Below are positions 32,694 through 42,395 of a DNA stretch of 64,000 bases, piece by piece (position 1 is the stretch's first letter; each line of letters begins with the position of its first letter). A model generated the notes under the pieces. It saw nothing but the letters and a program-made list of their open reading frames with translations, was not told the origin of the DNA and did not search any database. Source of the stretch: Prochlorococcus sp. AG-418-C09 (GTDB lineage Bacteria > Cyanobacteriota > Cyanobacteriia > PCC-6307 > Cyanobiaceae); the NCBI GenBank assembly GCA_003214355.1, contig QCLS01000005.1:1-64000 (forward strand), in the 5' to 3' direction. Both the position numbers and the translations under genes were made by a program.

Positions 32694-34928
32694 TTATTGA
32701 TTTTGAGCAACAATTTCTAAATCAATTTGATATTTGAGGATATCCACCTTAATTATTTTTATCTTAATTTCATCCCCGACTCTATGGGTATTTTTGGACT
32801 TTCTTCCTACTAACATATTCTGCCTAGATCTATATTCATACCAATCATCGTTGAGAGTGCTTACATGAACTAGTCCTTCTACTGACAATGATGATAATTC
32901 AACAAAAAAACCATAACTTTGAACAGTTGTTATTAGACCTTTAAATATATTCCCAATTAGCTTCTCGGCTTCTCGTATTTGTTTTAAATTAATCATATTT
33001 GATTTATAGTTTTGTAGCTTAGATTTATTCTCATTACATTTTTGAATAATTACTTTATTAAATAAGTTTTTACTTATTTTAAGATTATTTGAATTTAATA
33101 AATTCCAATTTATCAATTCCCAGGAATCTTTTTTTAGTAATTCCACTTCAATAGACCCTTTGTTTGATTTCTTTCCATTTTTAAATAAGTTAAAAATAGT
33201 ATATTGATTTATTAGATTTATATAGTCATAGCTACCTAGTGTCCATGGTGCAAAGCCAGATATATTGTTAAATGACTTATCAACATCCTCATCCTCTAAT
33301 GATATAGCTTCGTTATTCTTTAGACTATTAATTAAATATTTATGCAATATTCTTTTATTATTACCATGCTCGCTAATATTGAATATTTTATTTAGAGAAG
33401 ATGTCCCATCTTCATCTAATTCAATATCATTAGTAATTAAATTCGATTGTTTTATTAGTTCATTTATATTTAAATAATCTAAATTTTGTGAATAAAATGA
33501 GGCATTCGCTAACTTACATTTTTTGGAATGATTAAACCATATTGAGTCAGCCACATATAGTATTGGCGATAAATAAGTGTTACTATCATTTAAATTTAAG
33601 GGACTAAGGTATTCGTTGAAATAATTAGCTGGAGAATGTACATAGTACTCTGATATTGATTCAATCCTATTTGAAAATTTTGTAATCTCAATTTTCCCTT
33701 TTTTTAATTGGTCGTTTCTAAATTTAGTTGAGAGATTAACAAAGAAATCTAGATCTGAGATTGATTCTTTAAGAGGTTTTAAAATTCTTGAAATTATTCT
33801 TGTCTTTGACTTTCTATTTACCAAAGCCTCTAAATGTTTTTCGTCTAAAATTAATTTGCACTTTACATAGGTTAGATGGAATGAATAATCAATTATTTCC
33901 AGGTCTTTGGATAATTTAATACATAGACTTATCGCCTCGTTTTTTTTGTCAATTTTAAACTGAGAAGCCTTTAATATGTCTTCACAAAGAAAAGGGGACC
34001 ACTCATTAGCTAATGGATATGACTCCGTATTTAATTTAAAAAAATCAAAGACATCTTTATTAGTGAAATCTATCCTTTCAGCTAATGAGTTAGCATGAAT
34101 CCATAGTTCAATTTGGTTGTCTTCCTTATAATCTACGTGAAAAATAGGAAGTAAGGGGGAATTACTGAGTTTCCAACTATTAAACATAAAGGATCTTTTT
34201 GATGTTAAATCAAGTCTTTCCTTTACTTCGGGACGGATAATTTTAAGCGCTATTTTTTTCTCGCAATTGTTAATATTATTTTTAGTCAAGACAAATTCAT
34301 TATCAATATTTTCATCTTTTTCAAGTTTTAACTCATTAATTACATGACCCTTGCCTTCTAACTGTCCAATTGGGAAGATATCAATTTCAATCTTTACAAT
34401 ATTTTTTTCTTCAGGATTGTATAGAAATTTAATATCATTTTTTGGTAACAAGATTTTTGATAAGATCCTGTCATCTATTGGAACGCCATATACTGATTCA
34501 TCTATAATTTCTACTTTGGCTAGCAAAAACTGGTTATTGCGTTCCAAAATGCAATCAACTATTCCTTCGGGAGATCTTCTTTTTACTCCTTCTTTGATTA
34601 TTCTTACTAAGACTTTGTCTCCATTCCATGCATGGTTCAATAAATTCTCTTTAATATAAATATCATCATTTGAATCGTCTCTAACGGCAAAACAATATCC
34701 CTTACTGCTACATCTGATTTTTGCTACTAGATGATTATTTATTTCATTATTAAAGTATTCATTATTATCATTCTTGGATATTATCTCTAATTCTTCTAGA
34801 GCATTTAAAGCTATATCTAATCTTACCTTTTCTTCCTTCTTGGTTAATTTTAATATTTTGCATAGTTTCTTATATTCAAGACTCTTGTCTTTACTTAAAC
34901 TTTCAATTATTGACGAAGTACCAAACAT
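32694..34928 (-). CDS. RNase II/R-family protein with degenerate RNB domain and C-terminal S1 domain (possibly Zam-related)
   Basis: Cold-shock/RNB-like architecture; S1 domain GLITTVQSYGFFVELSSLSVEGLVHVSTL; the canonical catalytic Asp cluster is not visible. Confidence 0.75.
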   Translation of the reverse strand: MFGTSSIIESLSKDKSLEYKKLCKILKLTKKEEKVRLDIALNALEELEIISKNDNNEYFNNEINNHLVAKIRCSSKGYCFAVRDDSNDDIYIKENLLNHAWNGDKVLVRIIKEGVKRRSPEGIVDCILERNNQFLLAKVEIIDESVYGVPIDDRILSKILLPKNDIKFLYNPEEKNIVKIEIDIFPIGQLEGKGHVINELKLEKDENIDNEFVLTKNNINNCEKKIALKIIRPEVKERLDLTSKRSFMFNSWKLSNSPLLPIFHVDYKEDNQIELWIHANSLAERIDFTNKDVFDFFKLNTESYPLANEWSPFLCEDILKASQFKIDKKNEAISLCIKLSKDLEIIDYSFHLTYVKCKLILDEKHLEALVNRKSKTRIISRILKPLKESISDLDFFVNLSTKFRNDQLKKGKIEITKFSNRIESISEYYVHSPANYFNEYLSPLNLNDSNTYLSPILYVADSIWFNHSKKCKLANASFYSQNLDYLNINELIKQSNLITNDIELDEDGTSSLNKIFNISEHGNNKRILHKYLINSLKNNEAISLEDEDVDKSFNNISGFAPWTLGSYDYINLINQYTIFNLFKNGKKSNKGSIEVELLKKDSWELINWNLLNSNNLKISKNLFNKVIIQKCNENKSKLQNYKSNMINLKQIREAEKLIGNIFKGLITTVQSYGFFVELSSLSVEGLVHVSTLNDDWYEYRSRQNMLVGRKSKNTHRVGDEIKIKIIKVDILKYQIDLEIVAQNQ

Positions 34929-35009
34929 AATTTGTTCAAAATGAATTCCTATCTTTTACATTTTAAATTAGTTCATAAACAATATCAAACTTAATGATTA
35001 TATGATTTG

Positions 35010-35306
35010 TCAAGTATCTATCTCTTTGCCATCATTTATTGAACTAAGTATTAATTTTATTCCAATAATTAAAAAAGTTACAGATGCAATTGATTTTAAA
35101 TATATCTCAGGTAAGAACGTAGCAATAGAACCGCCAGCCATTGCCCCTATGAGACTTGCTAAGACTAAAGCTGTTGATGACCCTAGAAATACAGCTAATG
35201 GTTTGTTTGATGTGCCACTGAGTGTTAAGGTTGCTAATTGAGTTTTATCCCCTAACTCTGCTAGAAAAACTGTTAAGAAAGTAGATATTAGTAAATTAAA
35301 TAACAT
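35010..35306 (-). CDS. UPF0016/GDT1-family half-size cation exchanger subunit
   Basis: AELGDKTQLATLTLSG signature, 98 aa. Confidence 0.88.
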   Translation of the reverse strand: MLFNLLISTFLTVFLAELGDKTQLATLTLSGTSNKPLAVFLGSSTALVLASLIGAMAGGSIATFLPEIYLKSIASVTFLIIGIKLILSSINDGKEIDT

Positions 35307-35612
35307 TTATATCAATCCTTTTAACAAACTATAACCTATCCAAGCACTTATCAAGGTCATTAATAAGCCAGCAAATAAAGAAAATTTCTTTGCCGGTATT
35401 TTGTTTGCAATCCATTTACCAATTAATACGCCAACAATACTTGAGCAAATAAGAGCTAGAGCGCTACCTATAAAGACTATTATTGGGTGCCCTGATTCTG
35501 CGGAAAGCATAAGTGTAGCTATTTGTGTCTTATCACCTAATTCCGCAATAAATATTGTTGTAAAGCTTGTAGCAAAGATAGATGCAAAACCCTTATTATT
35601 ATCACTTTCCAT
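35307..35612 (-). CDS. UPF0016/GDT1-family half-size cation exchanger subunit
   Basis: AELGDKTQIATLMLSA signature, 101 aa, directly adjacent to the previous gene. Confidence 0.88.
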   Translation of the reverse strand: MESDNNKGFASIFATSFTTIFIAELGDKTQIATLMLSAESGHPIIVFIGSALALICSSIVGVLIGKWIANKIPAKKFSLFAGLLMTLISAWIGYSLLKGLI

Positions 35613-35960
35613 TTATTTAGAATTTATTTTATTTTTAAAGGTATTCATTTGATCACTTTTTTTTCCGTAAATCGATTCTATATGCTGCTTACAGCATTTA
35701 ATTAAAAATTTATCTCTATTTTTTTTATATTCATTAAAACTATTTGAAAATTTATCTACTCTGCAAAAATGAGGTCTGTCCATATATATTTTACATTTCT
35801 TATTTTCCTTATCAAAATATTTACACCAACCATCCTTGCCAGTCATTTTAGAAATTAATTTTAAATCTTCTTCATCTAAAACATCTAAAATATCTTCTCT
35901 CTCGTGCAAATCAAATTTGCAACATGCCCCACAGTTTTCAATACAGGTCCATGATTTCAT
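35613..35960 (-). CDS. YkgJ-family cysteine cluster protein
   Basis: CIENCGACCKFD, DGWCKYFDKENKKCKIYMDRPHFCRVD. Confidence 0.85.
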   Translation of the reverse strand: MKSWTCIENCGACCKFDLHEREDILDVLDEEDLKLISKMTGKDGWCKYFDKENKKCKIYMDRPHFCRVDKFSNSFNEYKKNRDKFLIKCCKQHIESIYGKKSDQMNTFKNKINSK

Positions 35961-36040
35961 AATTTAATTCAATCTTGTAACGTAGCCGTACAGTTGATTA
36001 GTTTATTTGTAAAAATAGTATCACACAATAATTCATTTTT

Positions 36041-36118
36041 ATGGCAACTTTAATTCCTTTAGCTGTAGTAGCTCTTGCAGGTCCAGCAATAATAGCGCTC
36101 GTATTTTATCGTAGATAA
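36041..36118 (+). CDS. psb30: photosystem II protein Psb30/Ycf12
   Basis: MATLIPLAVVALAGPAIIALVFYRR*: single TM with the Ycf12-like VxLAGPxxIALxxxR pattern; absent from the supplied track. Confidence 0.75.
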   Translation: MATLIPLAVVALAGPAIIALVFYRR

Positions 36119-36129
36119 AATATTAATTA

Positions 36130-36873
36130 ATGTCTATTCTTGAAGCGGTTTATTGGGATTTAGATGGCACTATAGCTAACACTGAACTAGAGGCTCATTT
36201 ACCTGCTTTCAATAAATCCTTTAAATATTTTGATATAGATTGGTATTGGGATGAAGATACCTACATAAGCCTTTTAAAGATAAATGGAGGGAAAAATAGG
36301 ATTTCTTATTTTTCTGAGATCAAGAATCAAAAATTTGCAGATGAATTAATAAATGATATTCATAAACAGAAGCAGTTATATTACCTGGAATTAATAAAAA
36401 AGGGTGCTGTCTCATTGAAAAAAGGAGTTTCTAGAATAATTAAGGAATTATACGAAAATAATGTAAAACAATTTATTGTTACCTCAAGCTCCAGAATTCA
36501 AGTAGAGATCTTAAATGAAAAATTGTTCAAAGACTTAAATCCCTTTGATTTCTTTGTTTGTAGCGAAGACGTTATTCTTCATAAACCTGATCCCTCTCCA
36601 TACAATCTTGCTGTTGAGTTGAGTGGAATCAAAAAAGAGAATTCAATAGTTTTTGAGGATTCATATCCAGGCTTACAATCATCATTGCGTGCTGGTTTAC
36701 CAACTATTTGTGTGAAAACCAATATTCCTATTGACTTTGGAGATAATCCTATATCTTGCTTAGTAGACTCACTTGGAGAATTAGATCATCCGACAAATTT
36801 TTTAATCGGACCAGATCATAAAAGTAATTTTATTGATTATAGATATTTAACTAATTTCCTAAAAGATTATTAA
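36130..36873 (+). CDS. HAD-superfamily hydrolase (CbbY-like)
   Basis: YWDLDGTIANTE, VTSSSR, KPDPSPYNLAVE, VFEDSYPGLQS. Confidence 0.85.
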   Translation: MSILEAVYWDLDGTIANTELEAHLPAFNKSFKYFDIDWYWDEDTYISLLKINGGKNRISYFSEIKNQKFADELINDIHKQKQLYYLELIKKGAVSLKKGVSRIIKELYENNVKQFIVTSSSRIQVEILNEKLFKDLNPFDFFVCSEDVILHKPDPSPYNLAVELSGIKKENSIVFEDSYPGLQSSLRAGLPTICVKTNIPIDFGDNPISCLVDSLGELDHPTNFLIGPDHKSNFIDYRYLTNFLKDY

Positions 36874-36876
36874 TCA

Positions 36877-37206
36877 ATGCAAAAAACACGTTTCTCTGAA
36901 ATATTTGACAAATTGGATATTATTTTTTTGGGATTCTTCAAATCCTCATGGAAATTAAAGTCTTTGAGTTTAATATCTATACTTGGTGGTTATTTTCTTT
37001 TTACAAATTTAATTTCACATTTCATTTCCGATTTGGATAAGAATAAATTAATTATTGTTCCTCTAGTCATTCTGTATTTTGAATTTATTACAAGAATTAA
37101 ACCAAAAAATAATTCTTTATTTTATATTTCTTGGCTAGTTCTGGATAAATCAAGAATTGGTGGTATTTATGCACTTATTCTTGAAGCATTTAAATTGGGG
37201 TCTTAG
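36877..37206 (+). CDS. Ycf20/DUF565-like protein
   Basis: LISILGGYFLFTNLIS...YFEFITRIKP...LDKSRIGGIYALILEAFKLGS. Confidence 0.75.
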   Translation: MQKTRFSEIFDKLDIIFLGFFKSSWKLKSLSLISILGGYFLFTNLISHFISDLDKNKLIIVPLVILYFEFITRIKPKNNSLFYISWLVLDKSRIGGIYALILEAFKLGS

Positions 37207-37209
37207 CTT

Positions 37210-37383
37210 TTATTCCTCTTGTTCTTCTTCATCTATTGGATATACAAAACCTTGAGCTTTACCTGTCAAGACTGATTTACCAAGAGACATTGCTTTCTTT
37301 GCGGCATTAGAAGCTTTAGCTTTCCATACAGCATGTCGTTGGTTTCTCTTACTTTTTGACGTTTTTTTCTTTGGTACTGCCAT
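37210..37383 (-). CDS. rpmF: 50S ribosomal protein L32
   Basis: [57 protein letters not shown]; absent from the supplied track. Confidence 0.95.
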   Translation of the reverse strand: MAVPKKKTSKSKRNQRHAVWKAKASNAAKKAMSLGKSVLTGKAQGFVYPIDEEEQEE

Positions 37384-37523
37384 TACAAGATTATATTTCC
37401 AGTTATCACAGTATAACCTTTTGATGGTTAAGAAGAAAATATCTATTATTTTAAATTTATACCTGCCAATTTTTCATTAGAGGATATAAGCTTTATATAT
37501 ATATTGAAATTGATTTAACTATA

Positions 37524-39281
37524 GTGCCATTTAATTCTAATTTCCCTTATTCAGAATCAAACTCAAGTTATTCAGATCTTCTACTGGATATTGATTATGG
37601 AAATGTTGAATCAATTTTATTTTATCCAAGAAGGAGAGAAGTTGACGTCTTATATAAAAATGGTGAAACAGCTAAAATTCCAATACTTTATAACGATCAA
37701 TTAATTCTTAGAAAGGCCACTGAAAGCAATTTAACTTTAACTATAAATAATAGTAATAGAGATATGGCGATCGCAGAATCTGCAGTGACTTTTGGGTTGT
37801 TACTTATTTTTATTACCGGCTTTTTGGTTATCTTAAGAGGCACTTCTAAAATTGCTTCAAAAGCTTTTGGGTTTGGTAAAAGTAGGGCTAAGTTTTTTAC
37901 AATTGAAGAAGTTGAAACCAGATTTGATGATGTAGCAGGAGTGCCTGAAGCAGCTGAAGAACTTAAAGAGATTATTGAATTTCTTAAAAGACCACAAAAA
38001 CTTCTCGATTTAGGAGCAACGGTACCTAAAGGTGTCTTACTAATTGGACCACCTGGTACAGGAAAGACACTTTTAGCTAAGGCTATTGCAGGTGAATCCG
38101 GCGTACCATTTATTTCTATAGCTGCATCAGAATTTGTTGAGCTTTTTGTTGGAGTCGGTGCAAGTCGTGTTAGAGATCTTTTTCAAAAAGCCTCACAGAA
38201 ATCTCCATGTATTGTTTTTATAGATGAAATAGATTCAATTGGAAGGCAAAGAGGTTCAGGCATTGGTGGTGGCAACGATGAGAGAGAACAAACTCTCAAT
38301 CAATTACTAACAGAATTAGATGGGTTTGCTGAGAATTCTGGAGTCATTGTTCTTGCAGCCACAAACAGACCTGATATTTTAGATTCAGCACTTCTAAGGC
38401 CTGGTCGTTTTGATCGTAAGATTGAAGTTATGCTTCCTGATAGAAATGGTAGAAAAAAAATACTTTCTGTTCATTCTCTTACTAAACCTTTATCATCAAA
38501 TGTTGATTTAAACTTCTGGGCAGCCAGAACAATTGGATTTTCTGGTGCTGAACTTGAGAATTTATTGAATGAGAGTGCTATTCATTGTGCAAGATCCAAA
38601 TCAAAAGAGATTAAAAACGAACATATAGAAGATGCATTGGAAAAAATTACGCTTGGCATTAGATCATCAAAATTAGTAAATTCTAATAGTAAAAAATTAA
38701 GAGCATATAATGAAGTAGGGAGAGCTTTGGTATCCTCAGTCCGAAATGGGATTAAGTCAATTGATAAAATTACTCTTTTACCAAGAATAGGAAGTTATAC
38801 TGCTGTTACATTGATTGCCCCAGACGAGGAAGTTTTAAATAGTGGATTAATATCCAAAAAACACTTGTTAACAAAGATTGAAATTGCTTTAGCAGGAAGA
38901 GCAGCTGAAACTGTAGTTTTTGGATTTAGAGAAATAACACAGTATGCCGAAAATGATTTGAAATATGCAACAGCAATAGCCAAGGAAATGGTTACCAAAT
39001 ATGGATTCTCCTTAATGGGACCTGTAAATAATAGTCAAAATGATAATGAAGTATTTCTTGGAAATAGCTTGCTTCGTAATAAATCACTAATAGCTGATAA
39101 AACAGCAAAACAAATTGATAAAGAGATAATGGATATTTCAAAGAAAGCGTTAAATAATTCAATTAATATTATTACTAATAACAGAAGCCTATTAGATAAA
39201 TTAGCTGATATTCTTGTTATTGAGGAAACTATAGATAACAAAAGATTTTCTGAAATAGTTTCCACCTCTTTGAAAGTATGA
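37524..39281 (+). CDS. FtsH-family AAA+ protein, predicted protease-inactive
   Basis: [23 protein letters not shown] intact; HEXXH position reads NEVGR ([11 protein letters not shown]); GTG start. Confidence 0.92.
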   Translation: MPFNSNFPYSESNSSYSDLLLDIDYGNVESILFYPRRREVDVLYKNGETAKIPILYNDQLILRKATESNLTLTINNSNRDMAIAESAVTFGLLLIFITGFLVILRGTSKIASKAFGFGKSRAKFFTIEEVETRFDDVAGVPEAAEELKEIIEFLKRPQKLLDLGATVPKGVLLIGPPGTGKTLLAKAIAGESGVPFISIAASEFVELFVGVGASRVRDLFQKASQKSPCIVFIDEIDSIGRQRGSGIGGGNDEREQTLNQLLTELDGFAENSGVIVLAATNRPDILDSALLRPGRFDRKIEVMLPDRNGRKKILSVHSLTKPLSSNVDLNFWAARTIGFSGAELENLLNESAIHCARSKSKEIKNEHIEDALEKITLGIRSSKLVNSNSKKLRAYNEVGRALVSSVRNGIKSIDKITLLPRIGSYTAVTLIAPDEEVLNSGLISKKHLLTKIEIALAGRAAETVVFGFREITQYAENDLKYATAIAKEMVTKYGFSLMGPVNNSQNDNEVFLGNSLLRNKSLIADKTAKQIDKEIMDISKKALNNSINIITNNRSLLDKLADILVIEETIDNKRFSEIVSTSLKV

Positions 39282-39302
39282 TTAAATAAATTTGATACAT
39301 AA

Positions 39303-40076
39303 TCCACTATTCCCACTATTAAGTTTAATAATTCTCAGAAAATTATATTAATTTTATTAGTTCCATTATTTCCTATCATACAGAAACAATGGCTAAATAT
39401 TTCTTCGTTAAATTATAGTGCATTCTCTTTTTATTCTTATTTATATTATTTCAGTGGATATCTCTTTCCCATTATTATCTTCCTAAATTCCAATAGATTC
39501 TTTAATAATTATAAGTTTGAAGATTATAAACCTGATTTAATAACAAAAAGGATCAAATATTTATTTCTCCCATTGACTTTACTACTTTTGTCTCTATCGA
39601 TAATAATTACAAGTTATTTATTTATTATAATTAATCTTTTTAGTTTATTCTTAGATGATAGATCTTTTATTTTAACGCACGGGAATCTAATTCATATATA
39701 TATTACTATTTTTGTCTTTTCCATTCTTTTGATGATTAATAAAACAAAAATTATAATAAAAAAGATTTTTTTAATTAATTTCTTTATATTTATAACCACA
39801 ATATGGACTTGTGATTATATGGGGTTAGAAATGCAATATGATTATTTAACAGATTATTTCTTCCTGAATATTAATATAAATTCAAATAATATTTATCTTA
39901 TTTCTATTGCTTCATTAGCTATCTTTGAGATTTTATTTTATTTATGGTCTTATATCTCATATAAAAATAATATTAGTAACTGGCTAGTACCTATCCCAAA
40001 TAGAGAGATTTTCTATCCAGTTACAAATATTATGTTGTTTTATCTTGGTATTTCTATTTACTATTATTTCATCTAA
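39303..40076 (+). CDS. hypothetical membrane protein; start codon unresolved (track start TTG at 39573)
   Basis: Open frame from 39303 continuous with the 167-aa track ORF; multiple TM segments; no ATG/GTG/TTG before 39573. Confidence 0.55.
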   Translation, partial: STIPTIKFNNSQKIILILLVPLFPIIQKQWLNISSLNYSAFSFYSYLYYFSGYLFPIIIFLNSNRFFNNYKFEDYKPDLITKRIKYLFLPLTLLLLSLSIIITSYLFIIINLFSLFLDDRSFILTHGNLIHIYITIFVFSILLMINKTKIIIKKIFLINFFIFITTIWTCDYMGLEMQYDYLTDYFFLNININSNNIYLISIASLAIFEILFYLWSYISYKNNISNWLVPIPNREIFYPVTNIMLFYLGISIYYYFI

Positions 40077-40104
40077 AGGAAGAATTGTTTAGGCCTTACT
40101 TAAT

Positions 40105-40701
40105 CTATAAAGCTGAAAAATATTCTTTACTCCCTTTTGGATCCTCTAACATTGTTTTCTCACCTGGTGTCCAGTTTGCAGGACATACTTCATCTGGATT
40201 TGCTGCAACATACTGATATCCTTGCAAGATTCGTAATGTTTCATCTACATTACGACCAACAGGAGCCTTGTTAACCGTTGTATGCATTATTACTCCTTCT
40301 GGATTTATTAAAAACAAACCTCTATCTGCTTCTCCATCTTCATTAAGCACATTATAGGATTGACAGATTTCCCTTTTAAGGTCTGAGACAAGAGGATATT
40401 TAATATCTCCGATTCCACCTTCATTTCTTGGAGTTTGTATCCAAGCAAGGTGACAATGCTTACTATCAACTGAGACACCAAGAATTTCTGTATTAATTGA
40501 TGAAAAATCTGAATATCTGTCACTGAATGCTGTAATCTCTGTTGGGCATACAAAGGTAAAGTCTAGAGGATAGAAAAATAATACTACCCACTTACCTTTG
40601 AAATTTGATAAAGTAACGTCTTTAAATTCTTGATCATAAACTGCTGTAGCAGTAAAATCTGGAGCTTTTTGACCAACTCTTAGGCAATCGCTTGATGTCA
40701 T
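40105..40701 (-). CDS. 2-Cys peroxiredoxin
   Basis: [20 protein letters not shown] and resolving motif [11 protein letters not shown]. Confidence 0.96.
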   Translation of the reverse strand: MTSSDCLRVGQKAPDFTATAVYDQEFKDVTLSNFKGKWVVLFFYPLDFTFVCPTEITAFSDRYSDFSSINTEILGVSVDSKHCHLAWIQTPRNEGGIGDIKYPLVSDLKREICQSYNVLNEDGEADRGLFLINPEGVIMHTTVNKAPVGRNVDETLRILQGYQYVAANPDEVCPANWTPGEKTMLEDPKGSKEYFSAL

Positions 40702-40803
40702 GTAATTTATGTCCTAATGTGTAAATTGTTTGGTCAAATTTGACCACAACTTATATTATAATTTTAAAATTATTGAATTAGCAAGTAAAGTTTCTTTTAG
40801 TTT

Positions 40804-40929
40804 ATGAGATGGCATCAATCCTTCACCAAGAAATTTACTATCATGAATCATAGTAAATTACTTAGAAACCTAAAAAAAGAGTTGATTAGATATCCTATTA
40901 ATAGAGATATTAAAAATATTAAAGAATAA
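40804..40929 (+). CDS. tiny hypothetical ORF (41 aa)
   Basis: MRWHQSFTKKFTIMNHSKLLRNLKKELIRYPINRDIKNIKE*. Confidence 0.3.
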   Translation: MRWHQSFTKKFTIMNHSKLLRNLKKELIRYPINRDIKNIKE

Positions 40930-41009
40930 GGGATAATTTATTATTGGTTACTTTTTCTAAAGTATCTAATTAAAATAAAGTCATTATTTCTAATAGAATA
41001 CCATTTATC

Positions 41010-41171
41010 ATGCTTGGAAAGTTTCTTAGTCGTTTTAATAAAAAGATAGCGATAAAAAAAATAGAATCTAATCAACCGATAAGAATTTGGTCTTTTGTAA
41101 TTATATTAAATGTTGTTGGTTTTATTGGCTTTCTAATCCTTAATAATTACAATATTGGCCCTGGTATGTAA
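41010..41171 (+). CDS. small membrane protein (53 aa), hypothetical
   Basis: MLGKFLSRFNKKIAIKKIESNQPIRIWSFVIILNVVGFIGFLILNNYNIGPGM*. Confidence 0.5.
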   Translation: MLGKFLSRFNKKIAIKKIESNQPIRIWSFVIILNVVGFIGFLILNNYNIGPGM

Positions 41172-41173
41172 TT

Positions 41174-41395
41174 TTATTTGATTTTCTTTTTTATTGATCT
41201 ACAAAAGTTCTCTAATCTGTCAACTCTTGTGAGGTCGGGTAAAGTCCATATATATTCACTACCACTAAATGAATCTTTTATCCATTCATTAAATTCTAAT
41301 TTGAATGATTTCTTATCTGATGCAGAAATCTTGATTAACCTTTTTTTATAAAACTTTTTTATCTCATCTAAATTCTTATTTGTTGCATGATTCAT
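41174..41395 (-). CDS. hypothetical protein (73 aa)
   Basis: Track ORF with balanced coding-like composition. Confidence 0.5.
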   Translation of the reverse strand: MNHATNKNLDEIKKFYKKRLIKISASDKKSFKLEFNEWIKDSFSGSEYIWTLPDLTRVDRLENFCRSIKKKIK

Positions 41396-41468
41396 GAATT
41401 CTGCTCATAACATAATGAATCTAACATCTAATGTTATCTAATAAATAAATTCAATTAATAATCTTAAT

Positions 41469-41639
41469 TTACGTATTTTGCACAACATGAAAAAGACCGA
41501 ATGAATATCCTCCTATAAGGATCCATCCCAAGACACTCGATATTATTGTTGAACGTCTGTTGTGTCTTCTTAACGCCTTTTCAATCATTTCTTGTGCATC
41601 CTGCTTGGAAATAAACTGTCGCTTATCTTGATTTGACAT
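41469..41639 (-). CDS. small membrane protein (56 aa), hypothetical
   Basis: MSNQDKRQFISKQDAQEMIEKALRRHNRRSTIISSILGWILIGGYSFGLFHVVQNT*. Confidence 0.55.
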   Translation of the reverse strand: MSNQDKRQFISKQDAQEMIEKALRRHNRRSTIISSVLGWILIGGYSFGLFHVVQNT

Positions 41640-41868
41640 TTAAAAGAGTAATATTTATATCTTATCTTAGAAGATTCAAAGCATTATCGAGTTAATGGAG
41701 TCGATAATTATATAAGCTAATTTAATAAGATGTATAAATAAATATAGTTAATTATTTAATCATGGAGGCCTTGCATTATATTTAAATATCTTTCGTATTA
41801 ATGTTTAGTTATAAATACGCTTTATTAGAAATCTAATATATTATGTTTATATTTATACTTGATTATTA

Positions 41869-42039
41869 ATGAATATAAATGATAATCTAGAAGAAATTAA
41901 TTCAGTCTTTATTGCTAATCGTCTTTCTAATTGTGAGAGATTAACTGTCATCAATATAGCCAAAGTTTCTAATAATATCAATGATCTTTTAGATAATTTA
42001 GAATGGGAAATTAGTTTGAAAAAGATTAAAAAAATATAA
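41869..42039 (+). CDS. hypothetical protein (56 aa)
   Basis: MNINDNLEEINSVFIANRLSNCERLTVINIAKVSNNINDLLDNLEWEISLKKIKKI*; preferred over the antisense track ORF. Confidence 0.45.
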   Translation: MNINDNLEEINSVFIANRLSNCERLTVINIAKVSNNINDLLDNLEWEISLKKIKKI

Positions 42040-42088
42040 AGATTAGGTTGTGTAACCAAATTAGAAATTAGATTGTAGATAAAATTCT

Positions 42089-42232
42089 ATGACTAAAGAA
42101 AATACCAGTGTAGAAATACATAGAATATTAGATACTCAGGTAAGATTTAAAGATTGCTTTGCTAGTAAGGCAAGTAGGGAAATTATGCTTTATCGCTTTT
42201 TTAACGGGAGCAAGCTTGAATTTCCTTTTTGA
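42089..42232 (+). CDS. tiny hypothetical ORF (47 aa)
   Basis: MTKENTSVEIHRILDTQVRFKDCFASKASREIMLYRFFNGSKLEFPF*. Confidence 0.35.
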   Translation: MTKENTSVEIHRILDTQVRFKDCFASKASREIMLYRFFNGSKLEFPF

Positions 42233-42233
42233 A

Positions 42234-42395
42234 TTAGCACCTAATAATGGCATTAGATAATTCAGATTGATTGAATTCAGGGATTAAATTAAAAGTACTT
42301 TCATTTTTTTGTTTAAATGCTTTTAGTGAAAATAACACTACCGTTAAAACAATAATTGTTATCAGTAAATCTCCTACAGTAAAGCCTCTGCTCAT
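42234..42395 (-). CDS. type IV pilin-like small protein (53 aa)
   Basis: MSRGFTVGDLLITIIVLTVVLFSLKAFKQKNESTFNLIPEFNQSELSNAIIRC*: RG/FT junction followed by a long hydrophobic helix. Confidence 0.5.
   Translation of the reverse strand: MSRGFTVGDLLITIIVLTVVLFSLKAFKQKNESTFNLIPEFNQSELSNAIIRC

Noticed and set aside
40308-40553. 81-aa minus-strand ORF in the track
   Set aside because: Alternate frame inside the peroxiredoxin gene.
41853-42059. 68-aa minus-strand ORF in the track
   Set aside because: Overlaps antisense to 41869..42039 (+), whose acidic/hydrophilic composition looks more like protein; both remain uncertain.
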